Positions 24,483 to 33,879 of a stretch of DNA of 64,000 nucleotides are shown piece by piece. Position 1 is the stretch's first letter, and every line of letters starts with the position of its first letter. The DNA is taken from positions 292,505 to 356,504 of the forward strand of contig NZ_JAAVUR010000007.1 in assembly GCF_018449545.1 (NCBI RefSeq), read 5' to 3'. This DNA comes from Granulicella sp. dw_53. Lineage in GTDB: Bacteria > Acidobacteriota > Terriglobia > Terriglobales > Acidobacteriaceae. The notes under the pieces were generated by a model. That model was not told the DNA's origin. It searched no databases and worked only from the letters and a program-made list of their open reading frames with translations. Position numbers and translations under genes: made by a program.

Positions 24483-24929
24483 ATGTCTCCCACGATCAAA
24501 GTCAAAAAGCTGCACCCCGACGCGAAGCTCCCCCGCTACTCCCACGCCGGTCCCTGGGGCGACCTCGCCGCCGACCTCTCTGCTGTTGCTGCAGCTACGC
24601 TGGCCCCCGCCGGAGCGCCTGGAAGCACGCAAGCCATCTCTACCGGCATCGCGCTGGAGCTCCCTGCCACCCACGGCGCTCTCGTCGAGGACCGCTCCGG
24701 CCTCGCCCTGCGCGGGCTGACCACCCTCGCCGGCGTCATCGACCCCGGCTACCGCGGCGAGATCAAAATCGTCGTCACCAACCTCAATCCCACCCCCTTC
24801 GCGATCGCCCCCGGCGACCGCGTCGCCCAGCTTCGGGTCGTGCAGCGTATCGAAGCCACCTTCGAAGAGGTCGCCGAACTTGTAGAAGCTCCTCGCGGAG
24901 CCGCCGGATTCGGCAGCACCGGCGCGTAA
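24483..24929 (+). CDS. dut: dUTP diphosphatase
   Basis: A 148-residue trimeric dUTPase that hydrolyses dUTP to dUMP, keeping uracil out of DNA and feeding thymidylate synthesis. The five motifs are visible, including EDRSGLALRG, GVIDPGYRGEI with the catalytic aspartate, GDRVAQLRV and the C-terminal RGAAGFGSTG arm. The N-terminal third contains an alanine-rich loop a little longer than usual. It is divergent from the glycosyltransferase gene, with about 50 bases between them. Confidence 0.94.
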   Translation: MSPTIKVKKLHPDAKLPRYSHAGPWGDLAADLSAVAAATLAPAGAPGSTQAISTGIALELPATHGALVEDRSGLALRGLTTLAGVIDPGYRGEIKIVVTNLNPTPFAIAPGDRVAQLRVVQRIEATFEEVAELVEAPRGAAGFGSTGA

Positions 24930-25000
24930 GACTGCTCTTTACCATAAGCCGGCCGCCTTCGCCGCAGCCTCTATCCATGCGACAATCAGAGTAGCGAGCC

Positions 25001-27520
25001 ATGCCCAATCAGCAAGTTCAGCACCCACTCCAGACGCCTACGCCGGCCACCATCACTCCTGCGCTGTTGAAGACCCACAGCATCACCCCGGACGAGTATA
25101 AGTCCATTGAATCCAAGCTCGGACGCACGCCGTCGCTGACCGAGCTGGGTATCTTCTCGGTCATGTGGTCGGAGCACTGCTCCTACAAGAGCTCCCGCGT
25201 CCACCTCAAGCGTCTGCCCACCAAGGGCGAGCGCAAGAGCGGTCCTGGCTCCGTCGTTCAGGGACCCGGAGAGAACGCCGGCATCATCGACGTCGGCGAC
25301 GGCTGGGCCTGCGCCTTCAAGATCGAGTCTCATAATCACCCCAGCTACATCGAGCCCTACCAGGGCGCGGCGACCGGCGTCGGCGGCATCCTCCGCGACA
25401 TCTTCACCATGAACGCCCGGCCTCTGGCTGTCATGGACTCGCTCCGCTTTGGCCCGCTCGACGAAGCCGAGCCCGACGCCACCCTCCGCGCCCGGAACCA
25501 CCAGATCGCCCGCGGCGTCGTCCACGGCGTCGCCGGCTACGGCAACTGCTTCGGCGTGCCCAACCTCGGCGGCGAGACCCGCTTCGAGACCTGCTACTCC
25601 GGCAATCCGCTGCTCAACGCCTTCGCCCTCGGGCTGGTAAAGATCGACGAGATCTTCTACGCCAAGGCCACCGGCGTCGGCAACCCCGTTCTCTACGTCG
25701 GCGCAAAGACTGGACGCGACGGCATCCACGGAGCCACGATGGCCTCCGAGGAGTTCACCGAAGGCTCCGAACAGAAGCGCCCCAACGTGCAGATGGGCGA
25801 CCCCTTCCTCGAAAAGTTACTGCTTGAAGCGTGCCTCGAAGCCATGGCCACCGGTGCCGTCCTCGGCATTCAGGATATGGGCGCCGCCGGCCTCACCTGC
25901 TCCACCTGCGAGATGGGCGCACGCGGCGAACTCGGCGTCTCCATCGAGCTCGATCTCGTTCCCCAGCGCGAGACGGGCATGACCAGCTACGAGATTATGC
26001 TCTCGGAGTCGCAGGAGCGCATGCTGCTCGTCGCCGATAAAGGCCGTGAGCAGGAGGTGCTGGATGTCTTCACCAAGTGGGGACTGGACGCATCGATCGT
26101 CGGCACCGTCACCGCCGACGACGTCATGCGCGTCCGCCACCACGGCGAGCTCGTCGCCGAGATCCCCAATAAGGCCCTCACCGACGAAGCCCCGGTCTAC
26201 CACCGTCCCGTAGGCACCTGGACTGCGCCCGTACCGAAAGACCCGCCCACCCACATCCTCGAAGAGCTGAAGCAGCCCAGCGACTACACCGCCGACCTCA
26301 AGAAGCTCCTGGCCAGCGCGAACATCTGCGACAAGCGCTGGGTCTTCGAGCAGTACGACTCCATGGTCCAGACCAACACCGTCCAGGGCCCAGGCGGCGA
26401 AGCCGGAGTCATGCGCATCAAGGGCACCGGCCACACCACTCCCTCGGCTCATCACCAGGGTCTCCTGGGCAAGGTCGCCGACCTCGTCGCCTCGTCTACC
26501 CCCAAGGGGGAAGCCACTCTCCAGGCCAACAACGACGATGCCGCCAATCCGCTCGTCGCTCCGGGCAAGTTGCACGAGTTCAGTCCTGTGTCGAAGACGG
26601 AACGCGGCCTCTCCATGGCTCTCGCCGGGAATGGCCGCTGGTGCTACCTCGACCCCAAGCTCGGAGCCATGCACGCCGTAGCCGAGGCCGCCCGTAAGGT
26701 TGCCTGCACCGGCGCGACGCCCGTCTCCGCGACCAACTGCCTCAACTTCGGCAATCCGGAGAAGCCCGAGATCATGGCGCAGCTCTCGGCCGCCATCGAC
26801 GGCATCGCCGATGCCTGCAACGCCCTCGGAACCCCCGTCACCGGAGGCAACGTCTCGCTCTACAACGAGACCCGCGGCGAAGGCATCTACCCCACGCCTG
26901 TGCTCGGCATCGTCGGCATCCTGGACGATGTCAGCACCTCCGTTCCCAGCAGCTTCCAGCGCTCCGGCGACGCGGTTCTCTTCCTCTCGGCTTTCAGCGG
27001 CAAGGGCCGCGACGTCTATCCCGAGTTCGGCTCCACCGAGTATGCGAAGTCCGTCCTGGGCGCCTTTTGGGGCAAACCACCCGACCTCGACGTCCAGCAG
27101 GAGGCCGCGCTCCACAAGGCTCTCGCTGCCCTCGCCGCGAAAGGTCTTCTCTCTTCAGCTTCGGATATCTCCGACGGCGGCTCGGCGGTCGCCTTCGCCA
27201 AGGGCTGCTTCCCGCGCAACCTCGGCGTCGACATCGCCATGACCATGCCTAGTGCTGAGCCCTTTGAGATCAAGGAGCGCCTCTTCAGCGAGATCGCCTC
27301 CTCCATCATCGCCACTGCGAACCCGGCCAAACTCGCCGAGATCCAGGCAGTGATCGCAGACTATCCCGGCGTCTGGGTCGCTCCCCTCGGAGAAGTGACC
27401 TCCTCTGGTTACAAGATCACCATCAATCAACAGACCATCATCGATGCGCCCCTGCACCACTTGAAGTCCGAGTACGCTAACGCCCTCGAATCCAACCTGA
27501 CCGCCGAGGTACTCGTGTAA
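25001..27520 (+). CDS. purL: phosphoribosylformylglycinamidine synthase subunit PurL
   Basis: An 839-residue small-type PurL that converts FGAR to FGAM using ammonia from PurQ and ATP. Features are the N-terminal [17 protein letters not shown] active-site segment ([15 protein letters not shown]), the ATP motif [32 protein letters not shown], and [19 protein letters not shown] in the second half. The absence of the glutaminase domain means purQ and purS must be elsewhere. The stop TAA overlaps the purF start by one base, so purL and purF are translationally coupled. Confidence 0.96.
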   Translation: MPNQQVQHPLQTPTPATITPALLKTHSITPDEYKSIESKLGRTPSLTELGIFSVMWSEHCSYKSSRVHLKRLPTKGERKSGPGSVVQGPGENAGIIDVGDGWACAFKIESHNHPSYIEPYQGAATGVGGILRDIFTMNARPLAVMDSLRFGPLDEAEPDATLRARNHQIARGVVHGVAGYGNCFGVPNLGGETRFETCYSGNPLLNAFALGLVKIDEIFYAKATGVGNPVLYVGAKTGRDGIHGATMASEEFTEGSEQKRPNVQMGDPFLEKLLLEACLEAMATGAVLGIQDMGAAGLTCSTCEMGARGELGVSIELDLVPQRETGMTSYEIMLSESQERMLLVADKGREQEVLDVFTKWGLDASIVGTVTADDVMRVRHHGELVAEIPNKALTDEAPVYHRPVGTWTAPVPKDPPTHILEELKQPSDYTADLKKLLASANICDKRWVFEQYDSMVQTNTVQGPGGEAGVMRIKGTGHTTPSAHHQGLLGKVADLVASSTPKGEATLQANNDDAANPLVAPGKLHEFSPVSKTERGLSMALAGNGRWCYLDPKLGAMHAVAEAARKVACTGATPVSATNCLNFGNPEKPEIMAQLSAAIDGIADACNALGTPVTGGNVSLYNETRGEGIYPTPVLGIVGILDDVSTSVPSSFQRSGDAVLFLSAFSGKGRDVYPEFGSTEYAKSVLGAFWGKPPDLDVQQEAALHKALAALAAKGLLSSASDISDGGSAVAFAKGCFPRNLGVDIAMTMPSAEPFEIKERLFSEIASSIIATANPAKLAEIQAVIADYPGVWVAPLGEVTSSGYKITINQQTIIDAPLHHLKSEYANALESNLTAEVLV

Positions 27521-29043
27521 TGGCAGACATCCAATTGCTCCCCCCCGTTCTCAACTCCGCTGTGGACCTCGACCTGGAAGACGACACCAATGCCGCGGAC
27601 GAGCGCTTCGACAAGCTCCGCGAAGAGTGCGGCGTCATGGCCATCTACAACCACTCCGACGCCGCCCGCCTTACCTACTGGGGTCTCTACGCCCTCCAGC
27701 ATCGCGGGCAGGAGTCCGCCGGCATCGCCTCCGCCGACGGCTACTCTGTCAACGACATCAAGGGCATGGGCCTCGTCTCCGAGATCTTTACCGACGACGT
27801 CCTTGCCAAACTGCCCGGTCACATCGCGATCGGCCACACCCGCTACTCCACCACCGGCGACTCCGCGCTCCTCAACGCACAGCCCATCTCGGTCGAGTCC
27901 ACCAAGGGCCTCATCGCCATCGCCCACAACGGTAACCTCGTTAACCTCGGCACCTCGAAAGAGCGCCTCGAGCGTGACGGCGCGGTCTTCCAGACCACCT
28001 CGGACTCCGAGATCATCATCCAGCTCATCGCGCACTCGCGCCAGACCACTCTGGTCGACTGCATCGCCGAGTCGCTCTCCCAAGTCGACGGCGCCTTCTC
28101 CATCGTCATGATGACGCGCAACCGCATCTTCGCCGCGCGCGATCCCCACGGCTTCCGTCCGCTCTCCATGGGCCGCATCACCGGCGTCGACGGCGCACCC
28201 GACACCTTTGTCTTCGCCTCCGAGACCTGCGCCTTCGACCTGCTCCACGCCAAGTACGAACGCGACGTCGAACCCGGCGAGCTCGTCATGGTCTCCGAGG
28301 ACGGCGTCACCAGCCGCCGCTACGCACCCGAGACCACCCCCACCGCATCCTGCATCTTCGAGCACGTCTACTTCGCTCGCCCGGACAGCCGCATCTACGG
28401 CCGCTGGGTGCAGAAGAGCAGGGAAGAGATGGGCCGCCAGCTCGCCCGCGAGTCCCACGTCCCCGCCGACCTCATCGTCCCTGTCCCTGACTCCGGCGTC
28501 ACCGCCGCCATCGGCTACGCCACCGAGTCCGGCATCCCCTTCAACCTCGGCCTCATCCGCAACCACTACGTCGGCCGCACCTTCATCCAGCCCGAGCAGC
28601 GCGTCCGCGACTTCGGCGTCCGCATGAAGCTCAACCCCGTCCGCTCCCTGCTGGAAGGCAAGCGCGTCATCCTCATCGACGACTCCATCATCCGAGGCAC
28701 GACAAGCCGAAAGATCGTCCGCATGGTGAGGGCCGCCGGAGCCACCGAGGTCCACCTCCGCATCTCCTGTCCGCCCACCATCAGCCCCTGCTTCTACGGC
28801 GTCGACACCCCTAGCAAGAAAGATCTGATCGCGGCCAACAAGTCCATCGCGGAGATCTGCGAGTACATCGAGGCCGATACCCTGGCCTACCTCTCGCTCC
28901 CCGGACTCACCCACGCCTGTACCATTGGCGAGTCATCCCACGGCCTCTCTCCCGCGTCCTTCTGTACGGCCTGTTATACCGGCCACTATCCCACCCAGTG
29001 GGTCGACGTCGAAGAGATCCTTCCCGCCATCGCGACCGTCTAG
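27520..29043 (+). CDS. purF: amidophosphoribosyltransferase
   Basis: A 507-residue enzyme for the first committed step of purine synthesis (PRPP plus glutamine to phosphoribosylamine). An N-terminal propeptide of about 36 residues precedes the catalytic cysteine in EECGVMAIY (C37). The PRPP loop is VILIDDSIIRGTTSRK, and cysteines near the C-terminus (FCTACYTGHYP) match the [4Fe-4S]-binding Bacillus-type enzyme. It directly overlaps purL. purD, for the next step, lies about 3.4 kb downstream on the other strand. Confidence 0.96.
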   Translation: MADIQLLPPVLNSAVDLDLEDDTNAADERFDKLREECGVMAIYNHSDAARLTYWGLYALQHRGQESAGIASADGYSVNDIKGMGLVSEIFTDDVLAKLPGHIAIGHTRYSTTGDSALLNAQPISVESTKGLIAIAHNGNLVNLGTSKERLERDGAVFQTTSDSEIIIQLIAHSRQTTLVDCIAESLSQVDGAFSIVMMTRNRIFAARDPHGFRPLSMGRITGVDGAPDTFVFASETCAFDLLHAKYERDVEPGELVMVSEDGVTSRRYAPETTPTASCIFEHVYFARPDSRIYGRWVQKSREEMGRQLARESHVPADLIVPVPDSGVTAAIGYATESGIPFNLGLIRNHYVGRTFIQPEQRVRDFGVRMKLNPVRSLLEGKRVILIDDSIIRGTTSRKIVRMVRAAGATEVHLRISCPPTISPCFYGVDTPSKKDLIAANKSIAEICEYIEADTLAYLSLPGLTHACTIGESSHGLSPASFCTACYTGHYPTQWVDVEEILPAIATV

Positions 29044-29085
29044 CCATCCACCGGTCGCCGCACCACCCCTTCTGGAGATATCGCC

Positions 29086-29487
29086 GTGTCCCGCACCACC
29101 CGAGTCCTCTCCGCCGACAACCTCGGCATCGTCACCTCCGCCGTCTGTGTCGTTCACTGCATCCTGACGCCGGTGCTGATCTCGCTCTCCGCGGTCGTCG
29201 CGCACTTTCTCCCCGCCGAAGAGAGCACCCACCGCGTCCTGGCCTGCGTCATCACCCTGCTGGGAGCCATCGCCCTCGTCCACGGCTTCCGCAAACACGG
29301 ACGCCGCCGCATCCTCGTTCTCATGGCGTTTGGCCTGGCCTTCATCCTCACCGGAGCCTGCTTCGGCGACCGCCTGCCCTCGCACCTCGCCGAGGTGCTG
29401 GTCACCCTCACCGGCAGCGCCCTCATGATCACTGCGCACCGCATGAACCACACCTTCTGCCACAACTGCCACCATTGCACCCACTGA
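29086..29487 (+). CDS. MerC-like small membrane protein
   Basis: A 133-residue protein with four hydrophobic segments and the MerC-type cysteine pair in SAVCVVHCILTP. The C-terminus (MNHTFCHNCHHCTH) is dense in His and Cys and could bind a soft metal ion. MerC proteins take up Hg(II), but stand-alone chromosomal members may transport other metals or serve another role; no merR, merA or merT is nearby. The start is GTG at 29086 after CTGGAG. It is 42 bases after purF and may be co-transcribed with it. Confidence 0.78.
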   Translation: MSRTTRVLSADNLGIVTSAVCVVHCILTPVLISLSAVVAHFLPAEESTHRVLACVITLLGAIALVHGFRKHGRRRILVLMAFGLAFILTGACFGDRLPSHLAEVLVTLTGSALMITAHRMNHTFCHNCHHCTH

Positions 29488-29520
29488 TCGCCGCTTCAGC
29501 GGATGCCATCCTCTAGGCCC

Positions 29521-30417
29521 CTACTTATCCTCAATCTCACTCGGGGATTTCCCCGTAAACTGAGAGCAGCACGGCTTACCCGCCGGCTCAAACTCCATGT
29601 ACTCGATCCGCGTCAGGTCCGGGTCGTACATGTTCAACTGCATCTTGCCGTCCCTGCCTAGCTGCGTCTTCGTGCAGTTCGGACCCACGCAATGATTCCG
29701 CGCCAGCGCCGCAATCGCGTCGTCCATATGCGCAATGCCCAGTGAGAAGTGGTCCATCACGCCCCTTGCCTTCGGCGTGGGGTCCGGTGGGCTGTTGAGC
29801 ATGTACTCCAGCCAGTCCCTTCCATCCGGAACCTGCAGGCTCACCCAGTCCGGCTTGTCGTCTGTCCTTCCGCCGAACCAGTACGGCGTGAATCCCAGTA
29901 TCTCGCGGTAGAAGCGGTCCTCCACCGCGCGGTCATGCACGATAAATCCGGCGTGGATGATCCGGTGCGACGACGCTCGATCCCAGGCCGCCTTCTGCGC
30001 CACCGACATCTTGTGCGTCCCTGTCTGCACGAAGATGATCTTGTGCCCCTCGGGATCGTGTACCGCGAACTCCCCATTCCGCAGCGGCTCGTCGATTGCC
30101 ACGCCCTTGGCCTTCAGGTAGCGCACCATCCCCGCCGCATCCCGGGTCGTCAGCCCCACTGCCGCCAGTCGTCCCTCCGGTGCGGGAGAGGGCAGTGGCA
30201 CAACCTCCGCCCACTGTGCATCGCTCACCGCATATCGCTTGGCCGTGCCCACCGTCTCCGGCTCAAGCCCCAGCGTCTGGTAGAACGCATCGGAGGCGCT
30301 CATATCCTGCGCATACATCCGCGCAAACGCAATCCCGGTAATGGCCGGACGCTGTTGCGCCACGGCTGGAACACAAATCAGGCAGAGTGCGGCGACGAAT
30401 CGGAGAGTAGCTTTCAT
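29521..30417 (-). CDS. exported VOC-family (glyoxalase/dioxygenase fold) protein
   Basis: A 298-residue protein with a signal peptide (LRFVAALCLICVPAVAQQ) and two vicinal-oxygen-chelate modules, about residues 25-130 and 150-265. The modules show the repeated pattern of an opening FARMYAQDMSASDAFYQTLG-like helix and a closing strand with glutamate (HDPEGHKIIFVQ; DLTRIEYMEFEP). A metal site is plausible. Two cysteines close to the end (KPCCSQ) may be structural. Export is unusual for this fold but common in Acidobacteriota annotations. The substrate is unknown. Confidence 0.8.
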   Translation of the reverse strand: MKATLRFVAALCLICVPAVAQQRPAITGIAFARMYAQDMSASDAFYQTLGLEPETVGTAKRYAVSDAQWAEVVPLPSPAPEGRLAAVGLTTRDAAGMVRYLKAKGVAIDEPLRNGEFAVHDPEGHKIIFVQTGTHKMSVAQKAAWDRASSHRIIHAGFIVHDRAVEDRFYREILGFTPYWFGGRTDDKPDWVSLQVPDGRDWLEYMLNSPPDPTPKARGVMDHFSLGIAHMDDAIAALARNHCVGPNCTKTQLGRDGKMQLNMYDPDLTRIEYMEFEPAGKPCCSQFTGKSPSEIEDK

Positions 30418-30505
30418 GTTCCAGCCACTCTAGGCGAAGACCTTATTCGCAGTCAAAAAGCTGCGTCAAAATCCCGTCAAAATTCGTCGCTACACTCCGC
30501 TTCCC

Positions 30506-31201
30506 TCAGTCGAGATCGAAGAGCAGCACCTCGCCGCCCTCGTCACTGCTGATCTGCAGCGTCTTCTCTGCTGTGATCGCCACGCCGTCTCCGGCCTTCA
30601 GCGCATGACCCTGCACCGTCACGCTTCCACGAGCTACCTGCAGCCAGCCATAACCGCCCTTGAAATCGTGCGTCACCGAGCTACCCTTCTCCACCGTCGC
30701 CGCCAGCAACTCAGCGTCCGAGTAGATCTTGAACGACCCCTCCCGAGCGTCCTTGCTCGCCAGCAGATGCAGCTTGTTCGGCTCGTCCTGCACCTTGAAC
30801 CGCTGCTGCTCATACTTCGGCTGTATGCCCAGCGCATTCGGAACCAGCCAGATCTGCAACAGGTGCAGCGTCTCCGTCTCGCTGGGGTTCATCTCGGAGT
30901 GCCGCACCCCACTGCCTGCGGACATATGCTGCAACTCGCCCGGCGTCAGCGTCTCGCTCGCTCCGGTCGTGTCCTCGTGCTTTACCGCGCCTTCCAGCAC
31001 ATAGGTCAGGATCTCCATGTCCCGGTGCGGATGCTTTCCAAAGCCCTGCGCTGGAGCAACATAGTCCTCATTGATGACCCGCAACGCACGAAATCCCATC
31101 TGCGCCGGATCGTAATAGTCCGCAAAACTGAAGCTGAAGTTCGAATTAAGCCATCCGTGATCTGCGTGGTACCGCTCCGCTGCTCTTCTGATAACCAACA
31201 T
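30506..31201 (-). CDS. pirin-family protein (YhhW-like)
   Basis: A 231-residue bicupin. The pirin metal motif is HPHRDMEILTYVLEG, followed by HEDTTGASE and the second set around SAGSGVRHSEMNPSE, giving three His and one Glu for iron. Bacterial pirins of the YhhW type can have quercetin dioxygenase activity; a regulatory role has also been reported for others. The frame is open to 31297, but the ATG at 31201 follows AGAGGT at nine bases and begins the conserved region (MLVIRRAAERYHADHGWL). Confidence 0.88.
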   Translation of the reverse strand: MLVIRRAAERYHADHGWLNSNFSFSFADYYDPAQMGFRALRVINEDYVAPAQGFGKHPHRDMEILTYVLEGAVKHEDTTGASETLTPGELQHMSAGSGVRHSEMNPSETETLHLLQIWLVPNALGIQPKYEQQRFKVQDEPNKLHLLASKDAREGSFKIYSDAELLAATVEKGSSVTHDFKGGYGWLQVARGSVTVQGHALKAGDGVAITAEKTLQISSDEGGEVLLFDLD

Positions 31202-31271
31202 CTGTCGTTTACCTCTGACGATCAGATGTATCCCTTCAAAATAAGATTCATGGGCCAAGCTTCCACTCCAG

Positions 31272-31769
31272 CTACTTCCGGCTCGGCCGCACCGCAACCA
31301 CCATGATCTCCACCAGCCCGCCCGGCCAGACCAACCCAGCTACCTGCACCGTCGCCCGCACTGGACGGTTCGGCTGCTCCGGCGTCCCGAAGAACATCGC
31401 ATAGGCGGCATTCATCCCGTCCACGTCCATCGCGCCGCCCTTCGCCGTGTCGCCCTTCAGGAAGACCTGCATCTGCACGACGTCGCCCAACCCCAGCCCC
31501 TGTTCCTTCAGCACCTTCTCGATATTTCGTATCGCGCTGATGGTCTGCGCCTTCGTATCGCCTGAGTAAGTGGGAAGTTTCTTGCTCGTCCCATCCCCAA
31601 TCACCTCAGGCGTTGCCATCGTGCCGGAGACGTACAACGTATCTCCCGCCCAGATCGCCGAGCTCACCCTTCCCGGCGGTCCTACCCGCTTCACGTCCAC
31701 GCCACTCTGCGCCCACACCGGTGCCGCCAACCCCAGCACCGCCAGACGAAGCAGCCGCGCGACACCCAT
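31272..31769 (-). CDS. exported RidA-family protein
   Basis: A 165-residue member of the RidA/YjgF/UK114 family with an N-terminal signal peptide (LLRLAVLGLAAPVWAQ). Most RidA proteins are cytosolic deaminases of reactive enamines and imines; the catalytic arginine is represented in RPVRATVQVAGL, and the GDVVQMQVFLKGD segment is typical. Export is the odd point. It lies between the DinB-fold gene and pirin on the same strand with small gaps, so the three could form one transcript. Confidence 0.85.
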   Translation of the reverse strand: MGVARLLRLAVLGLAAPVWAQSGVDVKRVGPPGRVSSAIWAGDTLYVSGTMATPEVIGDGTSKKLPTYSGDTKAQTISAIRNIEKVLKEQGLGLGDVVQMQVFLKGDTAKGGAMDVDGMNAAYAMFFGTPEQPNRPVRATVQVAGLVWPGGLVEIMVVAVRPSRK

Positions 31770-31789
31770 GCCAATCCTCTCGAAGGCCG

Positions 31790-32287
31790 TTAAGCCTTCA
31801 TCATGTCGACGAATAGATAATCCATCGGCCAGCCAGGCTTGAAGCCATGCTGCCGCACCAGCGTCGACAGTTGCGCGTAGTGCCGGATGCCATGCATCAA
31901 CGTATGGACAAAGACTGTCTTCCGCGAAGACCTCATCTTGCCCATGGTGATCGTCACAAACTCCATCTGCTGCGTCCAGTCGAAGCTGGTATCGGCCATC
32001 AAACCCTGCAGCAGCGTCATCGCCTGCTCATGGGTCGCCAGAAGCTCATCGCCCGTCCCATACGCCACGGCGGAGTACTCTGTCTCCGGCAACCCTGTCA
32101 GCCGCTGCGCGTATCGCAGCTCCACCGCGACGACGTGCTGCAACAACTGCCCCGCTGTCGTTGCCTCGCGAATATCGCAAGGCACATCCAACACCGCTGG
32201 ATTGGCCGTCACAAAGTCCCGCCACCTCCGCGCCGTTATATCGTTCCACTCCATCAACTCCTCGCCCGACAATCCCAACTCACTCAC
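31790..32287 (-). CDS. DinB-superfamily metal-binding protein
   Basis: A 165-residue four-helix protein of the DinB/YfiT type (not the polymerase). The three metal histidines are probably H51 in LLQHVVAVELRYAQRL and H132 and H136 in HTLMHGIRHYAQL. Such proteins include bacillithiol- or mycothiol-dependent transferases and many uncharacterised members. Same strand and close spacing to the RidA gene suggest an operon. Confidence 0.83.
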   Translation of the reverse strand: MSELGLSGEELMEWNDITARRWRDFVTANPAVLDVPCDIREATTAGQLLQHVVAVELRYAQRLTGLPETEYSAVAYGTGDELLATHEQAMTLLQGLMADTSFDWTQQMEFVTITMGKMRSSRKTVFVHTLMHGIRHYAQLSTLVRQHGFKPGWPMDYLFVDMMKA

Positions 32288-32330
32288 AGTCCCTCCGAAA
32301 CGTACTCTCAGAATCAGTAACCAAGCGGAT

Positions 32331-32390
32331 GCCCCACCCTTTTTGCAGTCTCATCGCAAATAGGGTGGGGTATCGGGTAGCCCGACCGCC
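32331..32390. repeat. hairpin repeat family 2, copy i
   Basis: GCCCCACCCTTTTTGC pairs with GCAAATAGGGTGGGG around the loop AGTCTCATC, followed by TATCGGG and CCGACCGCC. Further copies are at 39758, 39876, 40711 and 62011. It sits between the DinB-fold gene and purD. Confidence 0.85.
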
Positions 32391-32406
32391 TTCTCTCACA
32401 TCAGAA

Positions 32407-33708
32407 CTACTCTTTCACAATCTCCAGTGAAGCCTTACCCAAAGCCCGCCAACCAATATCCCGCCGGTACTGCATTCCCTCAAACGAGATCTTCGCCAGC
32501 ATCGCATACGCCTTTGTCAGCGCGGCTTCCAGCCCCTCCGCCGACATCGCCGTCACGCCCAGCACCCGCCCCCCCGCCGTCACCAGCTCGCCATCCTTCA
32601 GCGCCGTGCCCGAGTGAAACACGAACCCATCCGCGCTTGAACCGGCAGCTTCCAGGCCCGTAATCACCTTCCCGCTCGGATACTTCCCGGGATATCCGCC
32701 ACTCGCCGCGATCACGCAGACACTCGCGCCCTCGCCCAGGATGACGCTCAGCGTCTCCGCCGTTCCGTCCACCGCTGCGTCGAACAGATCGAGCACATCC
32801 GTCTCCATCCGCATCATCATGGCCTGCGTCTCCGGATCGCCGAAGCGCGTATTGAACTCCAGCACCATCGGCCCAGCGGGACTCATCATCATTCCGCAGA
32901 ACAGAATTCCAGCAAACGGAACCCCCTCCGCTCGCATCCCATCCACCACCTTCTGCGCGACCTTCTTGGTCAGCCACTTCCGCATCGCCGGAGTCATCAA
33001 CGCATCGGTCGAGTAAGCTCCCATCCCACCCGTATTCGGCCCCGTATCGCCCTCACCCACACGCTTGTGATCCTGCGCGGCGGCCATCGCCACGGCATGT
33101 TTGCCATCGCACAGCGCAAAGAAGCTCAGCTCCTCGCCTTCGAGAAACTCCTCCAGCACCAGCTCCCCCTGCACCGCCCCCAACAGCGCCCCGGAGAACA
33201 TCTCCTCAGCCGCCTCTACCGCCTGCGCATGGCTCTCGCAGATCACGACACCCTTTCCCGCCGCCAGCCCGTCTGCCTTCACCACCACCGCCGGACCGAA
33301 GCGCTTCAACTCCTCCCGCACCTGCTCCAGCGAGGTACACACCGCATGCGCCGCCGTAGGAATCCCGTGCCGCTGCATGAACTCCTTCGCAAACGCCTTG
33401 CTCGACTCCAGCCGCGCCGCAGCCTGCGTCGGCCCAAAGACCCGAAACCCCCGCCGCTGCAGCTCATCCACAATCCCCAGCGACAACGGCACCTCCGGCC
33501 CAACCACCGTCAACTCCGGCCGCTCCTTCTCGACGACCGCAATCAACGCCGCCAGATCGGCTCCATCCACGGGCACACACCGCGCCTGCGCCGCGATCCC
33601 ACCATTCCCCGGAGCGCACACCACCTCCGTCACCCGCGCCGACTTCCGCAAAGCCCAAACCAACGCATGCTCTCGCCCACCACCACCAATCACCAAAACC
33701 TTCATCAA
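32407..33708 (-). CDS. purD: phosphoribosylamine--glycine ligase
   Basis: A 433-residue ATP-grasp enzyme for the second step of purine synthesis (phosphoribosylamine plus glycine to GAR). VLVIGGGGREHALVWAL opens the N domain, the ATP-grasp core includes VVKADGLAAGKGVVI, and the family signature GMGAYSTDALMT and RFGDPETQAMM are present. The length is normal. The start could be M1 or M2. It is separated from purL-purF by unrelated genes and lies on the opposite strand. Confidence 0.96.
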   Translation of the reverse strand: MMKVLVIGGGGREHALVWALRKSARVTEVVCAPGNGGIAAQARCVPVDGADLAALIAVVEKERPELTVVGPEVPLSLGIVDELQRRGFRVFGPTQAAARLESSKAFAKEFMQRHGIPTAAHAVCTSLEQVREELKRFGPAVVVKADGLAAGKGVVICESHAQAVEAAEEMFSGALLGAVQGELVLEEFLEGEELSFFALCDGKHAVAMAAAQDHKRVGEGDTGPNTGGMGAYSTDALMTPAMRKWLTKKVAQKVVDGMRAEGVPFAGILFCGMMMSPAGPMVLEFNTRFGDPETQAMMMRMETDVLDLFDAAVDGTAETLSVILGEGASVCVIAASGGYPGKYPSGKVITGLEAAGSSADGFVFHSGTALKDGELVTAGGRVLGVTAMSAEGLEAALTKAYAMLAKISFEGMQYRRDIGWRALGKASLEIVKE

Positions 33709-33749
33709 TCCCTCAACCTCTCCAAGTCATGTGTCGCCGCTTCTAATTT

Positions 33750-33848
33750 GTCGTTGCTGTCGTTGCTGTCGTTGCTGTCGTTGCTGTCGTTGCTGTCGTT
33801 GCTGTCGTTGCTGTCGTTGCTGTCGTTGCTGTCGTTGCTGTCGTTGCT
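33750..33848. repeat. tandem array of 11 perfect 9-base units
   Basis: The unit GTCGTTGCT is repeated exactly 11 times (99 bases), directly upstream of a family 1 hairpin repeat. Related but degenerate GTTGCT-rich tracts flank the other two family 1 copies. An open frame through the array (Ser-Asn-Asp repeats on the minus strand) is a by-product. Confidence 0.95.
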
Positions 33849-33879
33849 GCTGTTTGTTCTTTCTTGCCCTAAGAAAACA

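Noticed and set aside
23031..24674. Start of the glycosyltransferase at 24674
   Set aside because: It would overlap most of the N-terminal half of dut, and the extra residues are low-complexity Arg/Gly sequence antisense to dut.
25817..28914. Long minus-strand open frames opposite purL and purF (25817-27115 and 27427-28914)
   Set aside because: Both are shadows of unambiguous purine genes and show no family features.
33750..33848. CRISPR array
   Set aside because: The units are 9 bases and contiguous with no spacers, and no cas gene is in the window.
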